Numbered from the stretch's first letter, positions 1 through 6,203 are shown. The stretch is DNA of 9,025 bases from CAUPWF01 sp964369755 (GCA_964369755.1 CAYJFY010000063.1:1-9025); one strand, 5' to 3'. Made by a program: numbers and translations. Notes: generated by a model not told the origin, from the letters alone.

Positions 1-1
1 A

Positions 2-748
2 ACATCATTACTTCCAGGAGAAGAGTGGCGTTGGCAAACACACTTAGCAAACCTTCCAGTAGAAGCAGAGTATGCAGATGCAGGTGTTGCTGATAAGGCG
101 GAATTAGAGTTTACTTATGACCAAGAGTTCAAAAACATCTTTGACTTATACATCAACAACTCAACAACAGAGCCAGCACTTTTAGGTGCAAAAGGTGTGA
201 ATGATTCTATGGCAGAATTTGCACTAGGTCAAGCAGCTATGGTACAAAATGGTAACTGGGCTTGGGGACAAATCGCTGAAGTAGAAGGAAACGTAGTAAA
301 AGAAGAGAATGTTAAGTTCATGCCAATCTATGCTGGATTCGAAGGAGAAGAGAGCCAAGGATTATGTATTGGAACAGAGAACTTCTTCTCAATCAATAGC
401 CAAGCATCAGAAGTAGACCAACAAGCATCGATTGATTTTGTAAACTGGTTAATCACTTCTGAGACAGGAAAGTCTTATATGACAAATGACCTAGGAAACA
501 TTGCTCCATTCTCTACATTTGAAGCGGATGAGAGACCAGCAGACCCATTGGCACAATCAATCTTAGAATTCTCTGAGAGTGATAAGGAAAATATTGCATG
601 GACATTTACAAGTTTCCCTAGCCAAACATTCAAAGATAATTTTGGAGCAGCTTTACTTCAATACGCTCAAGGAACTCAAGACTGGGATGGAGTAAAATCT
701 ACAGTAGTAGAGCAATGGGCAGCTGAGAAAGCCTTAGTAGAAGAATAA
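2..748 (+). CDS. Carbohydrate ABC transporter solute-binding protein, C-terminal part (5' end outside window)
   Basis: The frame is open from the first complete codon at base 2, so this is the last 248 residues of a longer gene and not a gene starting at the GTG at 197. CUT1 sugar-binding proteins are usually 400-450 residues, so roughly 150-200 N-terminal residues, including the lipoprotein signal, lie upstream. Visible family-like stretches are WRWQTHLANLP near the start, SMAEFALGQAAMVQNGNWAWGQI in the middle (the block around the ligand-contacting Trp/Asn residues of family 1 binding proteins), and a C-terminal DFVNWLITSETGKSYM helix region. Two permease genes of matching type follow, so it should deliver a sugar or oligosaccharide to them at the outer membrane face. 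The sugar cannot be read from this fragment. The 100-nt gap to the first permease holds a stem-loop that may raise binding-protein yield over permease yield. Family assignment is confident; substrate is unknown. Confidence 0.9.
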   Translation, partial: TSLLPGEEWRWQTHLANLPVEAEYADAGVADKAELEFTYDQEFKNIFDLYINNSTTEPALLGAKGVNDSMAEFALGQAAMVQNGNWAWGQIAEVEGNVVKEENVKFMPIYAGFEGEESQGLCIGTENFFSINSQASEVDQQASIDFVNWLITSETGKSYMTNDLGNIAPFSTFEADERPADPLAQSILEFSESDKENIAWTFTSFPSQTFKDNFGAALLQYAQGTQDWDGVKSTVVEQWAAEKALVEE

Positions 749-775
749 ATTTAGAACAATGGAAGCTTAGGTTGG

Positions 776-807
776 AAAAGGTAGGCGATGAAAGTTGCTT
801 ACCTTTT
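776..807 (+). promoter_or_regulatory. Intercistronic stem-loop with GAAA tetraloop
   Basis: Bases 776-789 (AAAAGGTAGGCGAT) pair with 794-807 (GTTGCTTACCTTTT) over 14 contiguous pairs, three of them G-U wobbles, closed by the loop GAAA at 790-793, a GNRA-type tetraloop. No T-run follows the stem (next bases are GAAATAGG), so it is not a typical intrinsic terminator. It lies 27 bases after the binding-protein stop codon and ahead of the permease ribosome binding sites. Stem-loops at this position in ABC operons (for example malE-malF) are known to protect the upstream mRNA end, so that the binding protein is made in excess. That role is inferred here. Confidence 0.65.
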
Positions 808-815
808 GAAATAGG

Positions 816-824
816 AAGGAGAGG
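816..824 (+). promoter_or_regulatory. Ribosome binding site of the leader ORF
   Basis: AAGGAGAGG is the best Shine-Dalgarno match in the gap between binding protein and permease. It sits 4 bases (from AAGGAG) before the ATG at 826, but 27 bases before the permease ATG at 849, which is too far to serve that start directly. It therefore points to translation of the 8-codon leader. Confidence 0.6.
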
Positions 825-825
825 C

Positions 826-852
826 ATGAAAAGTGCCAAGGGAATAGAATGA
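826..852 (+). CDS. Putative 8-residue leader peptide overlapping the permease start
   Basis: ATG at 826 opens a very short frame, MKSAKGIE, ending at TGA 850-852. The stop overlaps the permease start codon in the classic ATGA arrangement (ATG 849-851). Its ribosome binding site (816-824) is much stronger than the AAGGGA at 838-843 that would serve the permease ATG directly. The layout suggests that ribosomes load on the leader, terminate at TGA and restart on the overlapping ATG, so permease synthesis would depend on leader translation. The peptide has no amino-acid run typical of attenuation leaders, and its product may have no function. Alternatively it is a chance ORF and the permease is initiated from AAGGGA alone. 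No direct evidence of expression can be seen. Confidence 0.4.
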   Translation: MKSAKGIE

Positions 853-1691
853 ATCATAATTTAAAAAAATATTTTCCAATATTCGTCTTGCCTGCATTGT
901 GCGCATTTCTCATAGCGTTTGTAATCCCGTTCTTCATGGGACTATACTTAGCATTTTGTGAGTTTACTACGGTGTCGAATGCGACATGGGTAGGTGTAGA
1001 GAACTTTATGAAGGCGTTTACAGACGAAGGATTTATCAATGCACTTGGATTTACAGTACAGTTTTCAGTAGTAGCAATTGTTTCTATTAACATATTTGGA
1101 TTTGTACTAGCACTATTACTTACGAGAGGGTTAAAAGGGACGAATGTATTTCGAACTATCTTCTTTATGCCGAACTTAATCGGTGGAATTATCTTAGGTT
1201 ACATCTGGCAGTCTATGATCAATGGTATTCTAGCGACTCAAGGAGTTACAATGCTTATGGATTCTCAGTATGGTTTCTGGGGATTGGTCATCCTGATGAA
1301 CTGGCAATTTATCGGTTACATCATGATTATCTATGTGGCAGGTTTACAGAATATTCCAACAGAACTTATGGAAGCGTCTAAGATCGATGGTGCAACAAAC
1401 CTACAAGCATTACTAAAAGTAAAACTACCAATGGTAATGCCTTCGATTACGATTTGTCTATTCCTAACCATTACGAATACATTCAAGATGTTTGACCAAA
1501 ACTTGGCATTAACAGCAGGTGGTCCAAACAATGAAACTACGATGTTAGCCCTAGATATCTATAACACCTTCTACGGAAGAACAGGATTTGAAGGTGTAGG
1601 ACAGGCGAAGTCGGTAATCTTCTTTGTTATCGTTGCTGTATTTGGTATCACACAGGTAGTTATTTCTAGACGTAAGGAGGTAGAGGGTTAA
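849..1691 (+). CDS. Sugar ABC transporter permease, MalF/UgpA-type (CUT1)
   Basis: This 280-residue membrane protein is one half of the translocation pore of a binding-protein-dependent sugar importer. About six hydrophobic spans are visible, at roughly residues 9-37, 68-92, 103-120, 143-165, 198-213 and 253-273. The cytoplasmic EAA loop that docks on the ATPase is at about 172-199 (ELMEASKIDGATNLQALLKV, then LPMVMP). The conserved TAGGP motif at 222-226, typical of MalF/UgpA-type CUT1 permeases, separates it from the MalG-type partner. The start at 849 is preceded by a modest AAGGGA and overlaps the stop of an 8-codon leader ORF. The partner permease follows with no intergenic base. No ATPase gene is adjacent, which is common for CUT1 systems of Gram-positives that share an MsmX-like ATPase. 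Transported sugar is unknown. Confidence 0.92.
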   Translation: MNHNLKKYFPIFVLPALCAFLIAFVIPFFMGLYLAFCEFTTVSNATWVGVENFMKAFTDEGFINALGFTVQFSVVAIVSINIFGFVLALLLTRGLKGTNVFRTIFFMPNLIGGIILGYIWQSMINGILATQGVTMLMDSQYGFWGLVILMNWQFIGYIMIIYVAGLQNIPTELMEASKIDGATNLQALLKVKLPMVMPSITICLFLTITNTFKMFDQNLALTAGGPNNETTMLALDIYNTFYGRTGFEGVGQAKSVIFFVIVAVFGITQVVISRRKEVEG

Positions 1692-2531
1692 ATGAAAAAG
1701 AATAAAGTATTTGATGGAGTAGTTTTTATTATTTTATTACTTTTGGTAGCAGTGTTTATCATTCCAATCTTCTTTATTGTAATGAACTCATTCAAAGGTC
1801 GTTTGTATATCAGTGGAGAACCATTGGCGCTTCCGACAGGAGAGATGTTCGCAGGAGTGACAAACTTCGTTGAAGGGATTGAGAAGACAGGATTCTTCCA
1901 AGCGTTTGGCTACTCGACATTTATTACTGTATTTTCAGTATTGGCAATTATCTTCTTCACATCTATGGCAGCGTGGTACATTACACGTGTGAAGAGTAAG
2001 TTTACAACAGGTTTATATTATGCGTTTGTTTTTTCGATGATCGTACCATTCCAGATGATTATGTTTACCATGTCGAAATTAGCAGATACATTAAAGTTAA
2101 ATAATCCAGTGGGTATGGTTGTACTATATCTGGGATTTGGTTCTGGATTAGCAGTATTTATGTTCTGTGGATTCATCAAGGGTGTTCCGATTGAAGTAGA
2201 AGAGGCAGCGGTAATTGATGGATGTACGCCACTACAGACATTTTTCAAAATTGTATTTCCGATTTTGAAACCAATTTCAATCACTATTGCAATTTTAAAT
2301 GCAATGTGGATCTGGAATGACTACCTATTACCATATCTAGTAATTGGTGTTTCGACAGATTACAAGACGATTCCAGTAGCGGTTCAATACTTGATGGGGT
2401 CTTATGGAGCGGTAGATTATGGTTCGCTTATGGCATTGTTAGTGCTTGCGATTATACCAATTATCATCTTCTATCTATTCTGTCAAAAGTACATCATTCA
2501 GGGTGTTGTTGCAGGAGCAGTAAAAGGTTAA
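1692..2531 (+). CDS. Sugar ABC transporter permease, MalG-type (CUT1)
   Basis: This 279-residue integral membrane protein is the second pore subunit of the sugar importer. It has an N-terminal anchor (about residues 9-32), further hydrophobic spans near 73-97, 107-128, 139-162, 195-217 and 244-264, and an EAA loop at about 166-194 (VPIEVEEAAVIDGCTPLQTF, then FPILKP). The WIWNDYLLP segment at 206-214 and the C-terminal QKYIIQGVVAGAVKG are hallmark MalG-family stretches. The ATG at 1692 directly follows the TAA of the first permease and has AAGGAGG at 1674-1680, inside the upstream gene, so the two permeases should be made together. It appears to be the last gene of its operon, since a terminator-like hairpin lies about 80-140 bases downstream. 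Family assignment is secure; the substrate cannot be deduced. Confidence 0.93.
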   Translation: MKKNKVFDGVVFIILLLLVAVFIIPIFFIVMNSFKGRLYISGEPLALPTGEMFAGVTNFVEGIEKTGFFQAFGYSTFITVFSVLAIIFFTSMAAWYITRVKSKFTTGLYYAFVFSMIVPFQMIMFTMSKLADTLKLNNPVGMVVLYLGFGSGLAVFMFCGFIKGVPIEVEEAAVIDGCTPLQTFFKIVFPILKPISITIAILNAMWIWNDYLLPYLVIGVSTDYKTIPVAVQYLMGSYGAVDYGSLMALLVLAIIPIIIFYLFCQKYIIQGVVAGAVKG

Positions 2532-2574
2532 GTTCAATTATTATATATAGAAAGAAAATAGGTCTTAGAGTTTC

Positions 2575-2615
2575 ATTGGGGACGTAGTTTTTTGACAAAA
2601 AACTACGTCCCCAAT
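2575..2615. repeat. Perfect 19-bp inverted repeat, REP-like palindrome
   Basis: ATTGGGGACGTAGTTTTTT (2575-2593) and its exact reverse complement (2597-2615) are separated only by GAC, giving a 41-base palindromic unit. The tip GGGGACG...CGTCCCC joined to T/A-rich inner arms resembles palindromes I recall as dispersed intergenic repeats in Firmicutes, some linked to REP-associated tyrosine transposases. That is from memory and cannot be checked here. No transposase gene lies in the window. As RNA it would form a very stable hairpin 44 bases after the permease stop, so it could also shield the 3' end of the sugar operon mRNA. No T-run follows directly. Confidence 0.7.
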
Positions 2616-2670
2616 AAAGATTGTGTAAAAACTACATTTAATGTAGATTTTACACAATCTTTATTTTTTT
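2613..2670 (+). terminator. Long hairpin followed by T-run, probable terminator of the sugar operon
   Basis: AATAAAGATTGTGTAAAA (2613-2630) pairs perfectly with 2648-2665. After a single A-A mismatch (2631/2647) the stem continues with CTACAT (2632-2637) against ATGTAG (2641-2646), capped by TTA. That gives 24 pairs with one mismatch. The descending arm runs into TTTTTTT (2664-2670), the layout of a rho-independent terminator on the + strand, though the stem is much longer and more A+T-rich than usual. Its first three bases (AAT) are also the last three of the preceding palindrome, so the two hairpins compete for them. Confidence 0.65.
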
Positions 2671-2790
2671 CTAATCATAGTAGGGTAAAGTAGAGTCAAA
2701 AGTTGTACAAAAGAAAAAATATTGCTATTTGAGCGTGAAAGTTAGTGCAAAACGTTAGGCAGTAGTTAGGGATGTTTGTAGAAAAATTAC
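2671..2790 (+). promoter_or_regulatory. Probable promoter region of the RpiR-family regulator
   Basis: No gene is visible here. A transcription start is expected because a terminator-like hairpin lies before it and the regulator starts at 2802. The best core match I find is weak: TTGTAC (2703-2708), 17 bases, then TATTTG (2726-2731). The -35-like element is part of a perfect 8-base palindrome, TTGTACAA (2703-2710), which could be an operator half or chance. The exact promoter position is not established. Confidence 0.25.
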
Positions 2791-2795
2791 GGAGG
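2791..2795 (+). promoter_or_regulatory. Ribosome binding site fixing the regulator start at 2802
   Basis: GGAGG lies 6 bases before ATG 2802. The alternative in-frame ATG at 2772 has only TTAGGG upstream and would add 10 residues (MFVEKLRRST) outside the usual family N-terminus. This site decides in favour of 2802. Confidence 0.75.
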
Positions 2796-2801
2796 AGTAC
2801 G

Positions 2802-3674
2802 ATGGGATATTCATTTACACATGAGATAAGGAAGAAATACAATGAGCTGCGAAATTCGGAGAAAAAGGTGGCAGACGTGTTGTTGTCACCAGACTTTGAT
2901 ATCGTCAATGCATCGATTGAAGAGCTAGCGCACCGAGCAGAGGTAAGTCAGCCCACCATTATTCGGTTTGCTAATGCAGTTGGATGTAAGGGGTTCAAAG
3001 AAGTGAAGAACAGGATGACAAAGGAGATTATTCAACACGAGAGTAAGACGGAATTGGCTAAGGTCGTGACATTCCAGATTTCACCTCAGGATAAACTAGT
3101 GGACATTCCGCTGAAGGTTGTGAACACTCACATGCAACATATGGAGGGGCTGTTGAAGAATCTGTCGAGCTATGAACTAATCAAAGCCATTGATCACATT
3201 GTAAAAGCTGATAAAATCGTTGTTTTTGCAGTGGAGAATTCGGCATGTGTGGCGGATGATCTGACGACGAAGTTAACCTATATGGGATTTGATGTGTTGT
3301 ATCATAAAGATCCATATCTACACAAGGTGTGTGCCAAGAGTATTGGGAAAAATGATGTGGCCATCGGGATTTCTCATACAGGATATTCGAAGATCACAGT
3401 AGATTCCCTAGCCATTGCAAAAAGCATGGGGGCAACTACGATTTCAATTACAAATAGCCAAAAGACTTTGATTAATAAGTATGCGGATATCATCTTGGCA
3501 ATAGAAAACGAACAGTTTCTATATGGGCAGGCAATTTTCTCTAGATGTACACAGATTGCGCTAATCGATATGATTTATACGGGAATCCTATTAACGGATT
3601 ATGAGAAATACTCGGAGAACATCGAAATGAACACAAGAGAGATCGAAGAATTTGGTTATAAGGAAAATGCGTAG
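2802..3674 (+). CDS. RpiR/MurR-family transcriptional regulator (HTH-SIS)
   Basis: This 290-residue regulator has the two RpiR-family domains. The N-terminal part (about 1-75) carries a helix-turn-helix, SIEELAHRAEVSQPTIIRFA near 38-57, followed by the family-typical GCKGFKEVK. The C-terminal SIS domain (about 124-255) has VVFAVENSA near 140-148 in place of the usual glycine-rich turn, and ISHTGYSK at 190-197, the phosphosugar-binding Ser/Thr loop of SIS domains. Family members usually sense phosphorylated sugars. It stands between a sugar ABC operon and a 2-aminoethylphosphonate operon. The terminator-like hairpin upstream, and the absence of one in the 129-base gap downstream, tie it to the phosphonate genes. 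I infer that it controls them and may sense a phosphonate intermediate, but control of the sugar operon is also possible. The start at 2802 was chosen for its GGAGG. Confidence 0.88.
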   Translation: MGYSFTHEIRKKYNELRNSEKKVADVLLSPDFDIVNASIEELAHRAEVSQPTIIRFANAVGCKGFKEVKNRMTKEIIQHESKTELAKVVTFQISPQDKLVDIPLKVVNTHMQHMEGLLKNLSSYELIKAIDHIVKADKIVVFAVENSACVADDLTTKLTYMGFDVLYHKDPYLHKVCAKSIGKNDVAIGISHTGYSKITVDSLAIAKSMGATTISITNSQKTLINKYADIILAIENEQFLYGQAIFSRCTQIALIDMIYTGILLTDYEKYSENIEMNTREIEEFGYKENA

Positions 3675-3731
3675 AAAAACTACAAGAAAAAATCAGGGAA
3701 GAGAAAAAAATCTTATCTAAACTTTAAACAA

Positions 3732-3761
3732 ACGACACAACGGATTTAACATTCGTATCAT
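3732..3761 (+). promoter_or_regulatory. Possible promoter of the aminoethylphosphonate operon
   Basis: ACGACA (3732-3737, four of six matches to TTGACA) and TATCAT (3756-3761, five of six to TATAAT) are 18 bases apart. Another -10-like TACAAT at 3761-3766 overlaps but has no matching -35. The position, 43 bases before the ATPase start, is plausible, but the match is weak. The operon might instead be read through from the regulator gene. Confidence 0.25.
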
Positions 3762-3778
3762 ACAATCAATGCAACGGA
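3738..3778 (+). repeat. Direct repeat CAACGGA, possible operator
   Basis: CAACGGA occurs at 3738-3744 and again at 3772-3778, 34 bases apart, flanking the candidate -10 elements upstream of the ATPase gene. The spacing is close to three helical turns, so one protein could in principle bind both on the same DNA face. Seven bases recurring once is weak evidence. Confidence 0.2.
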
Positions 3779-3792
3779 GAACAGTTGAGAAA

Positions 3793-3799
3793 TGGAGGG
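3793..3799 (+). promoter_or_regulatory. Ribosome binding site fixing the ATPase start at 3804
   Basis: TGGAGGG lies 4 bases before ATG 3804 (5 from TGGAGG). Using ATG 3792 instead would place this site inside the coding region and add MEGI ahead of the normal MLKLSNI beginning of this ATPase family; its own upstream match (GGAGA, 3776-3780) is 11 bases away. The 3804 start is preferred. Confidence 0.65.
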
Positions 3800-3803
3800 C
3801 ATT

Positions 3804-4565
3804 ATGCTTAAACTCAGTAATATAAAGAAAAAATTTGGAAAAGACGTGATTCTAGAGGACATTAACCTATCAATAGAAGATGGAGAGATCGTTTCTATCT
3901 TAGGGTCATCGGGAAGTGGTAAGACAACACTTCTTAATATCATATTGGGAATTACAGACATCAACGAAGGTACAATCGAGTTTGCGGGTCAAGACATTAC
4001 GAACGTGGATATGGAGGAGAGAGGGTTTAATATTGTGTTCCAGGATTATGCGCTTTTTCCAAACTTGAATGCATATGAGAACATCGTATATGGATTGAAG
4101 AACAAACCAGATATTTCTACCAAAGAAGAGGTAAAGGAATTGATTGAGTTATTAGGACTTAAGCCACATCTAGAGAAGAAGATCGACCATCTATCTGGAG
4201 GGCAAAAGCAAAGAGTGGCACTAGCGAGAACATTAGTGATGAAGCCAAAGATATTATTGTTAGATGAGCCGCTTTCTGCATTGGATGGAGTGATCAAAGA
4301 ATCCATTAAAGATAAGATTAAGCAGATTGCAAAGGAGTTCAAACTTACCACAATCATCGTGACACATGATCCAGAGGAAGCACTGAGTTTATCGGATAAA
4401 GTGATGATTTTGAATCAGGGGAAGGTTTCTAGATTCGGTACACCGAGAGAAATCATAGAGGAACCAAAAGACCAATTTGTGATTGATTTTATCTTGCAAC
4501 AATTAGAAATTAAGAGAAACAATATCTTGGCATTGTTTAATCAGAGTCAAGTGGCGCAAGGATAG
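3804..4565 (+). CDS. ABC transporter ATPase, probably for 2-aminoethylphosphonate import (PotA/FbpC-like, short)
   Basis: A complete 253-residue ABC nucleotide-binding domain that powers import from the cytoplasmic face. All motifs are present: Walker A GSSGSGKTT (34-42), Q-loop Gln80 in FQDYALFP, signature LSGGQKQR (130-137), Walker B ILLLDE (150-155), D-loop SALD (158-161) and switch His188. VFQDYALFPNLNAYENI is typical of the polyamine/iron/phosphonate importer ATPases. Those are commonly 330-370 residues, with a C-terminal TOBE regulatory domain after the ATPase core. Here only about 65 residues follow the switch His, so that domain is absent. The permease gene starts 15 bases later and the binding protein and phnW/phnX follow, so AEP is the likely cargo by context. 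By sequence alone it could also belong to a polyamine or ferric-iron importer. Confidence 0.85.
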   Translation: MLKLSNIKKKFGKDVILEDINLSIEDGEIVSILGSSGSGKTTLLNIILGITDINEGTIEFAGQDITNVDMEERGFNIVFQDYALFPNLNAYENIVYGLKNKPDISTKEEVKELIELLGLKPHLEKKIDHLSGGQKQRVALARTLVMKPKILLLDEPLSALDGVIKESIKDKIKQIAKEFKLTTIIVTHDPEEALSLSDKVMILNQGKVSRFGTPREIIEEPKDQFVIDFILQQLEIKRNNILALFNQSQVAQG

Positions 4566-4580
4566 TGAGAGGGACATGGA

Positions 4581-6203
4581 GTGAAGGCACAGAGGAATAT
4601 TAAGGTTATATTTATAGCAATTACCATATTGTTTGTAGGGTTCTTATTTGTTCCCATGATTATGATATTAGGAAAATCATTTGGTGTGGGGGACGGATTT
4701 TCTACCGAGCATTATGCAGGTTTATTCGAAGGTGGAAAGATTGTAGAAGCATTTGGAAACAGTATTTTGATTTCATCACTGAGTGGACTGATTGCGACAA
4801 TCATTGCATTTTTAATGGCGTATACGATTAACTATACAAACTTGTGGAAGAAGTACAAATACATGGTGGGAGGAATTACGATTCTTCCCATGCTATTACC
4901 TACGATTACCTATGGATTTGCAATCATATATTCATTTGGTAAACAGGGGCTTTTGACCATGTTGTTTGGACAGCAATATTTTGAAATATATGGTGTGATG
5001 GGCTTGGTTTTAGGATATATCATCTACACATTACCGGTTTCCTTCTTATTAATTAATAACACCATGGGATATGTGGATAAGAAATTTATGATCGTATCTC
5101 GCGCCATGGGGGATCGTCCGTTCAAGAGTTTTATGTCTACGGTCATTCGTCCGCTATGGGGAACATTGGCAGCAGCGTTTATTCAATCTTTTGCACTGTG
5201 TTTTACGGATTATGGCATTCCAGCATCTCTAAGTGGGAATCTGAACTTGGTTTCAACCTTCCTATATCAAGAGATGTTGGGGAGTCTTCCGGACCTCGGT
5301 GCGGGTTCTGCAATCGCAATCTTGATGTTAATTCCATCAATCGTAAGCATTGCATTGCTGACATATTTGAATAAATTTAATATTCGATATACAAAAATCT
5401 CTCTCATTGAGGTGAAGAAAAACAAGATACGGGATGGGATATTTGCTGGAGTCTCAGCGTTGGTTATGATAGCAATCCTAATGATTTTTTCAGTAATTCT
5501 AATTGTACCATTTGTAGAGCAGTGGCCGTATAAGCCAATCTTTACATTGGAACATGTGATATCAATCTTCCAAGATCCAGCGATTATCGGGGTGTATGGG
5601 AATTCAATCTTAGTGGCGTTTGCAACAGCATTCTTTGGAACCTTGATCGTATATGCGGCGGCATTGATTGCGGCACGAGGATATAAGGTGAAGCTTTCGG
5701 AGAAAGTACTCGACGGAATTGCATTAGTGAGAAATACGATTCCAGGGATGGTAATCGGGGTAGCGTTCTTGCTGACATTTACAGGGACGCCGATACAAAA
5801 CACCATTGCGATTATTGTAATCTCTAATATCGTACACTTCTTCTCTTCCCCATACCTCATTATGAAGAGTGGATTGGAGAAGCTGAACTCCTCTTGGGAG
5901 ACGACGGCAAAACTCATGGGAGATACTTGGTTTCGAACGGTGGTTCGCGTGATTACCCCGAATGCAATCACTTCATTATTAGAAGTGTTCAAATACTATT
6001 TTGTAAATGCAATGGTAACAATCAGTGCAGTTATTTTTATCGCAGGAGCGAGAACCATGGTGGTTACAGCTAAAATCAAGGAGTTGCAACATTTCTCTAA
6101 CTTTAATGAGATTTTTGTGTTATCAATCTTGATTTTGGTTACAAACTTAGCAGTAAAGGGAGTAGTTAAACTCTTTATAGATAAATACAATAAAAAATTA
6201 TAA
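4581..6203 (+). CDS. ABC transporter permease, two fused permease domains (probable 2-aminoethylphosphonate importer)
   Basis: This 540-residue membrane protein contains two tandem permease units, so one chain supplies the whole pore. Two ATPase-docking EAA-type loops are visible: residues 173-196 (SRAMGDRPFKSFMSTVIRPL) and 440-465 (TTAKLMGDTWFRTVVRVITP). Hydrophobic spans lie near 8-30, 60-82, 97-118, 136-157, 195-212 and 243-263 in the first half, and 287-311, 341-365, 386-402, 406-424, 468-489 and 510-531 in the second. A charged linker (about 264-286) joins the halves. This fused layout is known for ferric-iron (FbpB) and some AEP permeases. Translation appears to start at GTG 4581, with GAGAGGGA (4567-4574) 6 bases upstream; the ATG at 4576 is out of frame and stops after two codons. 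It sits between its ATPase and its binding protein. Confidence 0.88.
   Translation: MKAQRNIKVIFIAITILFVGFLFVPMIMILGKSFGVGDGFSTEHYAGLFEGGKIVEAFGNSILISSLSGLIATIIAFLMAYTINYTNLWKKYKYMVGGITILPMLLPTITYGFAIIYSFGKQGLLTMLFGQQYFEIYGVMGLVLGYIIYTLPVSFLLINNTMGYVDKKFMIVSRAMGDRPFKSFMSTVIRPLWGTLAAAFIQSFALCFTDYGIPASLSGNLNLVSTFLYQEMLGSLPDLGAGSAIAILMLIPSIVSIALLTYLNKFNIRYTKISLIEVKKNKIRDGIFAGVSALVMIAILMIFSVILIVPFVEQWPYKPIFTLEHVISIFQDPAIIGVYGNSILVAFATAFFGTLIVYAAALIAARGYKVKLSEKVLDGIALVRNTIPGMVIGVAFLLTFTGTPIQNTIAIIVISNIVHFFSSPYLIMKSGLEKLNSSWETTAKLMGDTWFRTVVRVITPNAITSLLEVFKYYFVNAMVTISAVIFIAGARTMVVTAKIKELQHFSNFNEIFVLSILILVTNLAVKGVVKLFIDKYNKKL

Noticed and set aside
197..748. A complete 183-residue gene starting at GTG 197
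   Set aside because: The same frame is open back to base 2 and its translation continues the solute-binding protein family pattern (WRWQTHLANLP), so 197 is an internal codon of a gene cut by the window edge.
2592..2620. TTGACA at 2592-2597 as a -35 promoter element
   Set aside because: It arises from the tip of the 19-bp palindrome, and the base positions 16-18 further on hold no convincing -10 box (TAAAGA at best).
3675..3731. Terminator between the regulator and the ATPase gene
   Set aside because: Only a 4-bp AAGA/TCTT pairing around an A-run and no T-run after a stem; co-transcription of the regulator with the AEP genes stays possible.
5267..5992. 241-residue ORF on the minus strand
   Set aside because: It lies wholly inside the fused permease gene in antisense, has no family-like motif, and is best explained as a shadow of that gene.
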